Assembly (NCBI GenBank): GCA_050943735.1
Contig: JBMNPT010000003.1
Location: 124,001 to 188,000, forward strand
Length of the DNA: 64,000 bases
From: JBMNPT01 sp050943735
Lineage (GTDB): Bacteria; Bacillota; Clostridia; Oscillospirales; RGIG577
Reading direction: 5' to 3'
The position numbers and the translations under genes are program-made. Position 1 is the first letter of the stretch. Every line of letters begins with the position of its first letter. Positions 41,469 to 49,813 of this stretch are shown here, in pieces. The notes beneath the pieces were generated by a model, which worked only from the letters and a program-made list of their open reading frames with translations, had not been told where the DNA came from and searched no databases.

Positions 41469-42548
41469 TTACTTTCTCAGAGCGTCCACTTCTGCCATGA
41501 AAGCATTGTAGTCTTCTTCGCCAACTTCAGCCTTCTTGTCATCATACAGACCAGCAGTCATTTCCTTGAAGGGTTCCTTCTCTTCTGCGGTCATCTCATA
41601 AATTTCAACACCCATATTGGTTTCCATGTCTTCACGAGCCATCTTGGTGTAAGCTTCGTCCTCTGCAATATTGGTGTCGAACCAAACCTGACCAGCTTCT
41701 TCTACGACCTTCTTATCATCGTCAGACAGGCCATCATAATTGGACTTGTTCATAACCAGCAGAGATGCGTCAGCCATGTAATCCCAAATGGTAAAGTACT
41801 TAGCCACTTCAGGAGTCTTGAAGTCATACTGCACAGGCAGAGAGTTGTCTTCGCCGTTTACAGTACCCAGCTGAATGGCGGAGTAAATTTCGCCCGAGGG
41901 CAGCGGAACGGGCTTGGCACCCAGAGCTTCAAACACAGCCACAAAGTAGGGGTTGTCAGGGCATCTCAGCTTCATACCCTTGATATCTTCGGGGGTCTTA
42001 ATGATTTTCACATTGTTGGCAACCTGTCTGAATTCACGAGGAGTAGAGGTAATAACCTGCATACCAACATCGTTGAATTCACCATACCACTTATCCATAA
42101 TGGGGGAATCAGAGTTCAGGAATTCCACCATGTGTTCCTTGTTGTCAAACAGGAAAGGCAGCTGCATGGTACCAATGCTGGGAGCAATGGAAGACAGAGA
42201 GGTAACAGACTCGATACCCATGTTGATGGAACCGGACTGAATCATCTCAAACATTACAGACCAGTTAGACTGGCACAGAGTACCGTTGGGGAAAGTCTTT
42301 ACGCTGATGGTTTCGCTGTTGCTGTTAACGTAATCAGCAAAAGCCAGAGAAGCCTTTTCCCAGGGAGACCCAGCAGAAGAGGTGTGAGACAGAGAGAACT
42401 CAGTCTTAGCGCCGCCGCCACTGGTGCTGGTGCTAGTGCTGGTGGAAGTGTCACTGCCAGAGGTGCTGGTCTGGGTGTCACCGCCGCAAGCTGCGAGTGC
42501 TGCTACCATAGACAGAGCCATGATAGCTGCCAGGATCTTTTTCATCAT
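41469..42548 (-). CDS. dctP: TRAP transporter solute-binding lipoprotein (DctP)
   Basis: 359 residues. ATG 42548 (a second ATG follows at once) after GGAGGAAG. Lipoprotein signal MMKKILAAIMALSMVAALAAC, then a Ser/Thr-rich linker. DctP-fold landmarks include FPNGTLCQSNWSVMFEMIQSG and GMKLRCPDNPYFVAVFEALG, whose Arg normally binds the ligand carboxylate, and PSGEIYSAIQLGTVNGEDNS. The substrate is thus probably an organic acid; the specific one cannot be read off. First gene of dctPQM. Confidence 0.93.
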   Translation of the reverse strand: MMKKILAAIMALSMVAALAACGGDTQTSTSGSDTSTSTSTSTSGGGAKTEFSLSHTSSAGSPWEKASLAFADYVNSNSETISVKTFPNGTLCQSNWSVMFEMIQSGSINMGIESVTSLSSIAPSIGTMQLPFLFDNKEHMVEFLNSDSPIMDKWYGEFNDVGMQVITSTPREFRQVANNVKIIKTPEDIKGMKLRCPDNPYFVAVFEALGAKPVPLPSGEIYSAIQLGTVNGEDNSLPVQYDFKTPEVAKYFTIWDYMADASLLVMNKSNYDGLSDDDKKVVEEAGQVWFDTNIAEDEAYTKMAREDMETNMGVEIYEMTAEEKEPFKEMTAGLYDDKKAEVGEEDYNAFMAEVDALRK

Positions 42549-42996
42549 ATTCTTCCTCCTTACAAATACGTAACCGGGTTTCCCCGGCACATTTTGAACA
42601 TATGACAATATTGTATAACTTCCATTTGGCTACCAAACCTTCGTTCAACATGCACAAATGTAAGAAGCCATACAATAAAATCATAATCATTATATACCAT
42701 AAAATTAAGGTTTTGTAAAGAGCTCTCTAAAAAAAGACCATGTTTGAAGGTTGTAATGCAAAAATTCATTCACTTTGTCAAATATGTATATTTTATGAAC
42801 AAAATAATCTCCAATTTGACTAGCACATTCAAAATTCAATCGTCGTTTTTACTATTTTTTATATTTATAATTTATACATGTTGACGTATGAATTTGTGAA
42901 GTCTGTCATGACACCTCAAGTATTTTATACAAATTTAACAATAACGAAATATTATTTACTCAAATATTTTCCATATTAAATTTTTATTTTTCTTCA
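42549..42996. other. Long AT-rich intergenic region upstream of dctP
   Basis: About 450 very AT-rich bases with no ORF of note. Seen: the dctP promoter at 42691-42719, a TGTCATGACA palindrome at 42904-42913, and a weak all-AT stem near 42945-42968 after yunB. The dctP leader would be about 135 bases long; no known riboswitch fold was recognised. Confidence 0.5.
42691..42719 (-). promoter_or_regulatory. Promoter of dctPQM
   Basis: Minus strand: TTTACA (42714-42719), 17-base spacer, extended -10 TGGTATATA (TATATA at 42691-42696). Confidence 0.6.
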
Positions 42997-43713
42997 TCAA
43001 TCGCAATAATTATTGATTTTATCCAAAATATCTCCGTCATCTCCTTCTACATTGGTGTAGCTATCAGGTACTTGCCCTACAATTACGCTCTCTCCCACCA
43101 GAACCGGAACAGATACTTGTGTACTGGCATTTTTACCAGGAAGCAAAATCCCTACTGTAGTCTCCACTTCCAGTAAAATTTGATGTCTGGTTTGATTGAT
43201 CCCAGCTGACGAAAATTGGTTGCTGATTTCCGCTTTCACACTCCCCAATGGTACATACTTAATATAGATAAGTGGTCCTCGTCCTGCAAGCAAATCTGGG
43301 CCCAAAAGGCTGCCCAATGGAATGCCCACTTTTCCTGTACCAGTTGCGGATAATTGATCAATTACTTTGGTGGTAATGGCAGATTTCAACCGGTTCACTT
43401 CTGGAACATTGGTCACCAAAGCCGTCACATGGCTTTCTCCATCTGTTTCCAACCGCACCAGATCATCATATTGAATCTCCCCTTCCTCCATCACCTCTTC
43501 CACTGCCTGATAAATGGTGCGATTGACAGAGGATGCAGCTCGATCTACACCCAATGATTGAAGCACTGGTCCCACACGCTGATTGACAATAATAGCAGTT
43601 CCAGCTGAAAAAAATCCTGCCAACAACAGCATGGACCACAAAACTCTGTGCCTTCTACGAGACAATCTACGCTGTCCAGACAGTCCGGAAGATACTATTC
43701 GAATTTCCGGCAT
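42997..43713 (-). CDS. yunB: Sporulation protein YunB
   Basis: 238 residues: basic N-terminus, one transmembrane helix (about 24-45), then an extracytoplasmic domain with NRTIYQAVEEVMEEGEIQYDDL, IPLGSLLGPDLLAGRGP and the C-terminal VPVLVGESVIVGQVPDSY, matching YunB. B. subtilis yunB is under sigma-E and mutants sporulate poorly. A CATACGCT upstream could be a sigma-E -10, but I see no matching -35. Confidence 0.87.
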   Translation of the reverse strand: MPEIRIVSSGLSGQRRLSRRRHRVLWSMLLLAGFFSAGTAIIVNQRVGPVLQSLGVDRAASSVNRTIYQAVEEVMEEGEIQYDDLVRLETDGESHVTALVTNVPEVNRLKSAITTKVIDQLSATGTGKVGIPLGSLLGPDLLAGRGPLIYIKYVPLGSVKAEISNQFSSAGINQTRHQILLEVETTVGILLPGKNASTQVSVPVLVGESVIVGQVPDSYTNVEGDDGDILDKINNYCD

Positions 43714-43772
43714 AAATGCTTCCCCCCTTTTCTCACAGCGTATGAAAAAAGGTTGTCTTTTGACATAAAAAA

Positions 43773-43803
43773 AAAAGACAGAGGAGAAAATCCTCTGTCT
43801 TTT
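43773..43803 (-). terminator. Terminator of the ispH-rpsA operon
   Basis: Thirteen-bp stem (AAAAGACAGAGGA and its complement) with a GAAAA loop, followed on the minus strand by a run of about ten T residues. Confidence 0.9.
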
Positions 43804-43816
43804 CTGTCATATGAAA

Positions 43817-45763
43817 TTATTCAGCGTCCTGGTTCTGGTCCAGCAGAGCGCGGATGGAGAGATTGATCTTCTTGGTATCATTGTCAATTTCCACCAGCTT
43901 AGCTTCCACTTCCTCACCAACTGTCAGCACATCGTCGGGCTTAGCAATGTGTTTGTTGGCAATCTGAGAAATGTGAATCAGACCGTCAATACCGGGGATG
44001 ATTTCAGCAAAGGCGCCGAAGTTCATCAGCTTTACAATCTTACACTTGACTACATCGCCCACCTTGTAATTGGCAGTGAAGATATTCCAGGGGTTGTCCT
44101 CGTCCTTCTTGTAACCCAGGGAAATCTTGTGAGTTTCCTTGTCAGCCTTCAGGATGTACACATCCACTTCCTGGCCCACAGACAGTACTTCGCTGGGGTG
44201 CTTCACACGGCTCCAGGACAGCTCAGAAATGTGGATCATACCATCCACACCACCGATGTCCACAAAAGCGCCGTAGCTGGTCAGAGACTTGACCACACCA
44301 GTGTAGTGCTTGCCTTCTTCGATGGTCTCCCACAGAGCTTCAGACTTCTGCTTTCTGATCTCATCCAGAACCACCTTGATGGAACCGGTCACTCTTCTTC
44401 TGGCGGGATTCACTTCGATTACCTTGAGCTGTACGTCATTGCCCACCAGAGTAGACAGATCAGCAGTGTATCTCTCAGCAGCCAGAGAAGCAGGAACGAA
44501 CACACGGGTGCCGTCTACCATTACAATGATGCCGCCCTTGATAGCGTCCACCACTTTACCGGACAGAATGTCACCATTTTCATAGGCTTCCTTGATCTTG
44601 TTGAAGCCCTTGATGGAATCTACCTTCTTCTTGGAGAGCATAATTGTGCCTTCCACATCGTTTACACGAACTACGAAAGCTTCAATTTCATCGCCCACCT
44701 TTACCAGGCTGTTCACATCGGCATTGGCATCGTCGGACAGTTCACTTACGGGTATGTAACCGTCGCTCTTGGTTCCCAGATCCAGATGAATCTCATTGGG
44801 AGCAATGGCCACGACCGTTCCGGTCACGATATCTCCATTATTTATAGTCTTGAGCGACTGCTCAAAAGCCTCAGCAAAAGAAATGTCCTCATCCATGAAA
44901 TTTTTTTCAACCATTGTGTCTACTACCTCCTTAATTATAAAAGCGGGCGTTGATGCGCCTGCAGTGAGACCAATTCGATCATTTTGGGAAACAATCGCTG
45001 GATCCAGCTCCGAAGCTGTTTCGATATGATATACACGGTCACAAAACTTCTTACACACCTCTACCAATTTTCGTGTATTGGAGCTCTCGAAGCTGCCGAT
45101 GACAATCATCGCGTCCGCATCTTGGGCGATCCGCGCCGCTTCCTGCTGACGTTCATTGGTCGCATTACATATTGTATCAAAAATCTGCGCGTTTGTACAC
45201 TGTTTCTTTAAGATATCTACGCATTTTTCAAAATTTTCACGATTTATCGTGGTTTGGGCCACCACACATACCGGATTTTGTGCTAAATTATCATATTGTT
45301 TCAGATGCTCTGTCAATTCCGTGCTGTTTTTGGCTACAATTGCGCTGTTGTTACACCAGCCATTGATGCCCACCACTTCGGGATGTGCGGCGTCACCAAT
45401 GATAATGACCTGATCCCCCAACTGACTCCTTTTGCGTACGATATCGTGAATTTTGCGAACAAAGGGACAGGTCCCATCCGCATATTCCAACTTTGCCTCA
45501 TTCAACCGCTCATACTCGTGTAAAGGAAGTCCATGGGCCCGAATCAATACACGGGCATCATGAACAGAAGGGATTTCCTCTATATCTTCAATCAGTATCG
45601 CTCCCTTCTGTTCCATGCGATGAATCAGGGGCATGTTGTGTACAATTGGGCCCAGCATATAGAGCTTCTTATCGGTTTTGTCCAACTGCTCCCAGACCAT
45701 ATCCACCGCTCGGCGTACTCCAAAGCAAAAACCGGCGGATTTTGCCAATTTATAGTTTCTCAT
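43817..45763 (-). CDS. ispH: Fused HMBPP reductase (IspH) and ribosomal protein S1
   Basis: 648 residues. N-terminal IspH (about 1-285), the last MEP-pathway enzyme, with Fe-S cysteines at 13, 99 and 199 (SAGFCFGV, DGTCPFV, DTICNAT). C-terminal S1-like part with four S1 RNA-binding domains, beginning GDIVTGTVVAIAPNEI, GDILSGKVVDAIKGG, GKHYTGVVKSLTSYGAFVDIG and GDVVKCKIVKLMNFGAFAEI. This fusion is known across Clostridia. There is no internal stop or strong internal start, so both activities come from one polypeptide. Start overlaps plsC. Confidence 0.96.
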   Translation of the reverse strand: MRNYKLAKSAGFCFGVRRAVDMVWEQLDKTDKKLYMLGPIVHNMPLIHRMEQKGAILIEDIEEIPSVHDARVLIRAHGLPLHEYERLNEAKLEYADGTCPFVRKIHDIVRKRSQLGDQVIIIGDAAHPEVVGINGWCNNSAIVAKNSTELTEHLKQYDNLAQNPVCVVAQTTINRENFEKCVDILKKQCTNAQIFDTICNATNERQQEAARIAQDADAMIVIGSFESSNTRKLVEVCKKFCDRVYHIETASELDPAIVSQNDRIGLTAGASTPAFIIKEVVDTMVEKNFMDEDISFAEAFEQSLKTINNGDIVTGTVVAIAPNEIHLDLGTKSDGYIPVSELSDDANADVNSLVKVGDEIEAFVVRVNDVEGTIMLSKKKVDSIKGFNKIKEAYENGDILSGKVVDAIKGGIIVMVDGTRVFVPASLAAERYTADLSTLVGNDVQLKVIEVNPARRRVTGSIKVVLDEIRKQKSEALWETIEEGKHYTGVVKSLTSYGAFVDIGGVDGMIHISELSWSRVKHPSEVLSVGQEVDVYILKADKETHKISLGYKKDEDNPWNIFTANYKVGDVVKCKIVKLMNFGAFAEIIPGIDGLIHISQIANKHIAKPDDVLTVGEEVEAKLVEIDNDTKKINLSIRALLDQNQDAE

Positions 45764-46337
45764 GCTGCAGCTCCTTGATTTTATGCATCACATCCTGTGC
45801 CAGACGTTTATAATCCTCATTTTCCAGCTTCCCCAATGCCTTTTTATCATAGTAAATGGGATCGCCAATCCGCAATTCCACACGGTGAAAGGGTTTGACA
45901 GGTCCACAGATGGCCACCGGCTGAATGACCGCACCACTTTTGATGGCCAGCATCGTCACTCCGGCTTTGGCATCCATCTCCTTGCCATCTTTTACCCGGG
46001 TCCCTTCCGGAAACATTCCCAGTGCCATCCCTTTTTTCAAAATTCCCATAGCTGTTTTGATGGCGTGCAGATCATTCCCCTCCCGATGTACGGGAAACAC
46101 ATATACATGAGAGAAAAACCAACGGGGAAATGCTTTTTCAAACAGTTCAGCCTTGGCCATGTAATGTACAGGATAAGGATAATTGACAATTAACAACAAT
46201 GGGTCCCAATTGGAAGTATGATTGGCACATAAAATCACTCCTCCACTGCGGACCATTTTTTCTTTTCCCACCACTCGGATGCGGAATATGGTAAACATAA
46301 AGATCTTGACAAAAAATCGACAAAACTTATACAACAT
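45750..46337 (-). CDS. plsC: 1-acyl-sn-glycerol-3-phosphate acyltransferase
   Basis: 195 residues, an N-terminal hydrophobic segment, the catalytic CANHTSNWDPLLL (H-x4-D) and FPEGTRVKDGK substrate-binding motifs. Makes phosphatidic acid. Overlaps ispH-rpsA by 14 bases and cmk by 11 bases; cmk-plsC-ispH/rpsA is a frequent clostridial order. Confidence 0.94.
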   Translation of the reverse strand: MLYKFCRFFVKIFMFTIFRIRVVGKEKMVRSGGVILCANHTSNWDPLLLIVNYPYPVHYMAKAELFEKAFPRWFFSHVYVFPVHREGNDLHAIKTAMGILKKGMALGMFPEGTRVKDGKEMDAKAGVTMLAIKSGAVIQPVAICGPVKPFHRVELRIGDPIYYDKKALGKLENEDYKRLAQDVMHKIKELQHEKL

Positions 46338-47007
46338 GGTTCAAACGCTCCTTTATGGTATTCAGAACCAGTTGCACAGACTGTTCCAGTGTGTTCCCGG
46401 TTGTGTTGAGCAAAATGGCATCCGGTGCAGGTTTTAGGGGCGCAATGGCACGGCTGGAATCCTGTTTATCCCGCTGAATCATATCCGCCACCACATCTTC
46501 CAGCCGGATGGAAGCGTCTTTCAGCCGCAATTCCTCCCAGCGGCGCCGAGCCCTGTCCTCCACATCCGCAGTCAAAAAGATTTTGATTTGCGCCTGGGGC
46601 AAAACCACTGTTCCGATGTCCCGTCCATCCATAATGACATCGTACCGTTTGGCCATTTCCTGCTGCATACCCAGCAGCATCTGACGCACTTCGGGTACTG
46701 CAGAAACCGCGGAAGCATACATGGAAATTTCCGGGGTACGGATTTTTTCAGACACATCTTCCCCGTTAAGCAATACACGCTGGGTGCCGTCACGGTACTC
46801 CAGATCCACCTGGATTTCCGGCAAATGCTCCACAAATCCCCGGGTGTCTTCCAATCCTATTCCCTGCTTCCACATGTGGTATCCTACCGTACGGTATAGT
46901 GCGCCCGTGTCGATGTATCGATAGGAGAGCAATGCCGCCGCCTTTCGGGCGATGGTGCTTTTGCCGGCCCCGGAGGGCCCGTCGATGGCAATGTTGATGG
47001 TTTGCAT
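46327..47007 (-). CDS. cmk: Cytidylate kinase
   Basis: 226 residues from ATG 47007 (GGGGAA upstream), P-loop DGPSGAGKSTIARKAA, YIDTGALYRTV and MDGRDIGTVVLP, with the CMP-binding insert. Phosphorylates CMP/dCMP. Confidence 0.96.
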   Translation of the reverse strand: MQTINIAIDGPSGAGKSTIARKAAALLSYRYIDTGALYRTVGYHMWKQGIGLEDTRGFVEHLPEIQVDLEYRDGTQRVLLNGEDVSEKIRTPEISMYASAVSAVPEVRQMLLGMQQEMAKRYDVIMDGRDIGTVVLPQAQIKIFLTADVEDRARRRWEELRLKDASIRLEDVVADMIQRDKQDSSRAIAPLKPAPDAILLNTTGNTLEQSVQLVLNTIKERLNHVV

Positions 47008-47036
47008 AATGGATTCCCCTTTTTTCTGAAATTCTA

Positions 47037-47450
47037 TCAAATCGCACGATGGCCCAGTCCCACTGAAATCTCATTGAGATGCAGCAGACCAACGCCAAAA
47101 AACATAGCTACACAAATATGATCCTGATACCGGGCAATTCCGATTTTACCACCCACATTAAAGCCGATGGCTTTGGTGATGATTTGCTGGATGGCTTCCC
47201 GGGTACAGCCGGCCACTGCGCCTTCTTCACGGTGACAGGACTGGATAAGGCCCTCCCGTTTAGCAGACACCACCGCCCGTTCAATCAGCTTATTGGCGGA
47301 AGTAAGAAGATCGCCGCCAAAATCCACAGCACAACTTTTGATTCCCATTTCCAAAAGAATGGATTTCATATGTTTTTCTTCTTCTCTGGAAATGGATGCC
47401 GCCATTTTCAATGCTCCGGAAGCCACTTCCCGACTGCCGATCTGTTCCAT
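47037..47450 (-). CDS. hutP: HutP-family RNA-binding regulator homologue
   Basis: 137 residues from ATG 47450 (AAAGGAGTGA upstream). The sequence runs MEQIGSREVASGALKMAAS, then GGDLLTSANKLIERAVVSAK, EGAVAGCTREAIQQIITKAIG and ends LHLNEISVGLGHRAI, closely paralleling HutP in length and in its Gly-x-Gly-x-x-His-like end. B. subtilis HutP is a His- and Mg-dependent antiterminator of the histidine utilisation operon. No hut genes are present here; it sits in a membrane/translation operon, so its RNA target is unknown. Confidence 0.8.
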   Translation of the reverse strand: MEQIGSREVASGALKMAASISREEEKHMKSILLEMGIKSCAVDFGGDLLTSANKLIERAVVSAKREGLIQSCHREEGAVAGCTREAIQQIITKAIGFNVGGKIGIARYQDHICVAMFFGVGLLHLNEISVGLGHRAI

Positions 47451-47473
47451 ACAATCACTCCTTTGTGTGGGCT

Positions 47474-48703
47474 TTACATATGACAACCCGCTGTATATCC
47501 TGTACTCATAGCGATTTGCAGATTGAAACCGCCTGTATATGCGTCCACATCCAGTACTTCTCCCGCAAAAAATAGGCCTGCCACCCGTTTGGATTCCATG
47601 GTCTTGGGGTTGATTTCCTGCACGGCCACCCCACCGGAAGTGACAATGGCCTCATTGATATCTCGGGGAGATGCAATGTCAATGCGTACTTTTTTCAATA
47701 GCTCCGCAAAACTTCTTCTCTCCTGCCGGGTGATTTCTGCGATTTTCCGCTGAGGCGGAATCTCAGACAGACGTACCATCACAGGGATGAGCTTTCTGGG
47801 CAGCAACGCATCCAAACCATTTTGGAATTCTTTTCTGGGATTGGCCGCAAAATCACGCTGCAGGCGTTTATCCAACGTATCCACGTCCAGAGCGGGCTTG
47901 AGGTCCAACAGCAGATGATACCGGTGGTTTTCAAAATCCCTCATGTGGGCTGAAGCACTTAAAATCACCGGACCGGAAACTCCAAAATGGGTAAACAGCA
48001 TTTCTCCAAAATCACTGTACAGCTTTTCACCAGTTTCGTTGTACACAATAATGGCAATGTTACGCAGCGAAAGCCCCTGCAAATCCCGACAGAACTGCTG
48101 GCGGGTGTTGAGAGGTACCAGTGACGGCCTTACTGGAACAACACTGTGTCCCACTTCCCTTGCAAAACGGTATCCGTCACCGGTAGAACCGGTTCCTTGG
48201 TAAGAACATCCACCAGTGGCCACCAGTACGCTCACTCCGGCTACAAAGGTTCCATCCGTCAATTCCACTCCTATGGCCACCCCGTCATCCACACAGATGT
48301 GCTGCACCTGTGCCTGACGAATTTCCACTCCGCCCTGTTTCATATACCGTTCCAATGCCCAGACCACATCAGCGGCCCGGTCACTCACCGGAAATACCCG
48401 GTTTCCCCGCTCAGTTTTCAGGGGAAGCCCCAGATTTTCCAGCAGCTGCATGGCATCCTGGGAGGTGAAATTGTGGTATGCACTGTATAAAAACCGGCCG
48501 TTGACCGGAACGTTGCGGATAAACTCATCCCCATCGCAGTTGTTGGTGATATTACACCGACCCTTGCCGGTGATGCGCATTTTTTTACCCAGCATCGGAT
48601 TTTTTTCCAGCAGGAGCACCCGTTTGCCATACAGCGCTGCTGTTCCGGCCGCAATCATACCGGCACAGCCACCTCCCACCACAATTACATCATATCCTGT
48701 CAA
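47474..48703 (-). CDS. HI0933/YhiN-family FAD-dependent oxidoreductase
   Basis: 409 residues. FAD-binding GGGCAGMIAAGTAALYGKRV with the family follow-up LLLEKNPMLGKKMRITGKGRCN, VATGGCSYQGTGSTGDGYRFA, and the C-terminal FFAGEVLDVDAYTGGFNLQIA. Also called BaiN-like or aminoacetone oxidase family in databases; substrate unknown. 17 bases after rpiR and 23 before hutP. Confidence 0.88.
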   Translation of the reverse strand: MTGYDVIVVGGGCAGMIAAGTAALYGKRVLLLEKNPMLGKKMRITGKGRCNITNNCDGDEFIRNVPVNGRFLYSAYHNFTSQDAMQLLENLGLPLKTERGNRVFPVSDRAADVVWALERYMKQGGVEIRQAQVQHICVDDGVAIGVELTDGTFVAGVSVLVATGGCSYQGTGSTGDGYRFAREVGHSVVPVRPSLVPLNTRQQFCRDLQGLSLRNIAIIVYNETGEKLYSDFGEMLFTHFGVSGPVILSASAHMRDFENHRYHLLLDLKPALDVDTLDKRLQRDFAANPRKEFQNGLDALLPRKLIPVMVRLSEIPPQRKIAEITRQERRSFAELLKKVRIDIASPRDINEAIVTSGGVAVQEINPKTMESKRVAGLFFAGEVLDVDAYTGGFNLQIAMSTGYTAGCHM

Positions 48704-48720
48704 TCTCTCGTCCCCGTTTC

Positions 48721-49593
48721 TCAGCTGTCCTCATATTTCTCGTATACGCCATATTCATCCCAAATGCGTTCCAATTCCTCAAAGGTATTGTATGTCTCAT
48801 CTTTTTTACGCATCCCCACTGCTACAATCAGCGCGTTGATCACACTGAGAGGCGCCACCAGCGAATCCACAAAAGATGCCATATCACTGCGAGCAATCAA
48901 ACAGTGGCTAGCCATGGGCACCAGCGGCGAAAACATACTGTCTGTAATGGCAATGACTTGAGCTCCCCGGTCATGGGCATATTGCAGCGCCTTGACTGTC
49001 CGGCTGGAATACCGGGGGAAACTGATGCCGATCACCACATCCTCCGGCGAAACCTTGAGGATCTGTTCAAACATTTCACTGACACTGGTGGTATGAACCA
49101 GACGCACATTTTCGAACATCAAATTGAAATAAAATCCCAAAAAGCTGGTGAGTGCAGATGAACTGCGCACGCCCAGAATATAAATCTTTTTCGCACCCAA
49201 AATGGCATCCACAATGGCATCAAATTCCTCTGACTGAACGTCTTCCAACGTAAGCCGCAGCTTTTCGATATCAGACAGCATCACTGTGCGCAAAATGTCC
49301 TGGTCGCCAATGCGGCTGTTGGTCACTTCCATCCGCTGCACAGCGGTCAATTTAATACGAATCAATTCTTGCAAGGCCTTTTGCAGTTTGGGATATCCAT
49401 CATACCCCAGTTCAGTAGAAAAACGAACGACTGTCGATTCACTGACACCCACAGTGGCTCCCAGTTTGGAAGCCGTCATAAATGCCGCTTTATCATAATT
49501 TTCAATAATATATTTGGCGATGAGCTTTTGTCCCTTGGAAAATTCACTCATCATGGATTGGATTTTTACAATCAGGTCATTGGAATTGGCCAT
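48721..49593 (-). CDS. MurR/RpiR-family transcriptional regulator
   Basis: 290 residues. N-terminal HTH (about 1-75) with KLGATVGVSESTVVRFSTELGYDGYPKLQKAL, then a SIS sugar-phosphate isomerase-like domain (about 115-250) with ILGVRSSSALTSFL and GISFPRYSSRTVKALQYA. The ligand is usually a phosphosugar. It heads the six-gene minus-strand run to ispH-rpsA. Confidence 0.92.
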   Translation of the reverse strand: MANSNDLIVKIQSMMSEFSKGQKLIAKYIIENYDKAAFMTASKLGATVGVSESTVVRFSTELGYDGYPKLQKALQELIRIKLTAVQRMEVTNSRIGDQDILRTVMLSDIEKLRLTLEDVQSEEFDAIVDAILGAKKIYILGVRSSSALTSFLGFYFNLMFENVRLVHTTSVSEMFEQILKVSPEDVVIGISFPRYSSRTVKALQYAHDRGAQVIAITDSMFSPLVPMASHCLIARSDMASFVDSLVAPLSVINALIVAVGMRKKDETYNTFEELERIWDEYGVYEKYEDS

Positions 49594-49622
49594 GTCATCA
49601 CCTTCTTACATTCATTATGTTT

Positions 49623-49651
49623 ATCTTACCTGTAAAATGGGGAAAAATCAA
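49623..49651 (-). promoter_or_regulatory. Promoter of the rpiR-hutP-cmk-ispH operon
   Basis: Minus strand: TTGATT (49646-49651), 17-base spacer, TAAGAT (49623-49628), 30 bases before the ATG. Confidence 0.65.
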
Positions 49652-49773
49652 GGGAAATACGGGATTTAATGAAGTTTTTACATGAATGACTTGCACCATC
49701 TCTAAAATAGCACAGAAAATCTCGCTATCTTGCGGGAAATTTGGTGTGCTGCTTCTACTCTGCCTGCAAATAA

Positions 49774-49803
49774 AAAAGGCATGGTCCAAAGACCATGCCT
49801 TTT
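49774..49803 (-). terminator. Terminator of the decarboxylase operon
   Basis: AAAAGGCATGGTC and GACCATGCCTTTT arms, CAAA loop; minus strand continues TTATTTG. Confidence 0.85.
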
Positions 49804-49813
49804 GAATAGTGCC

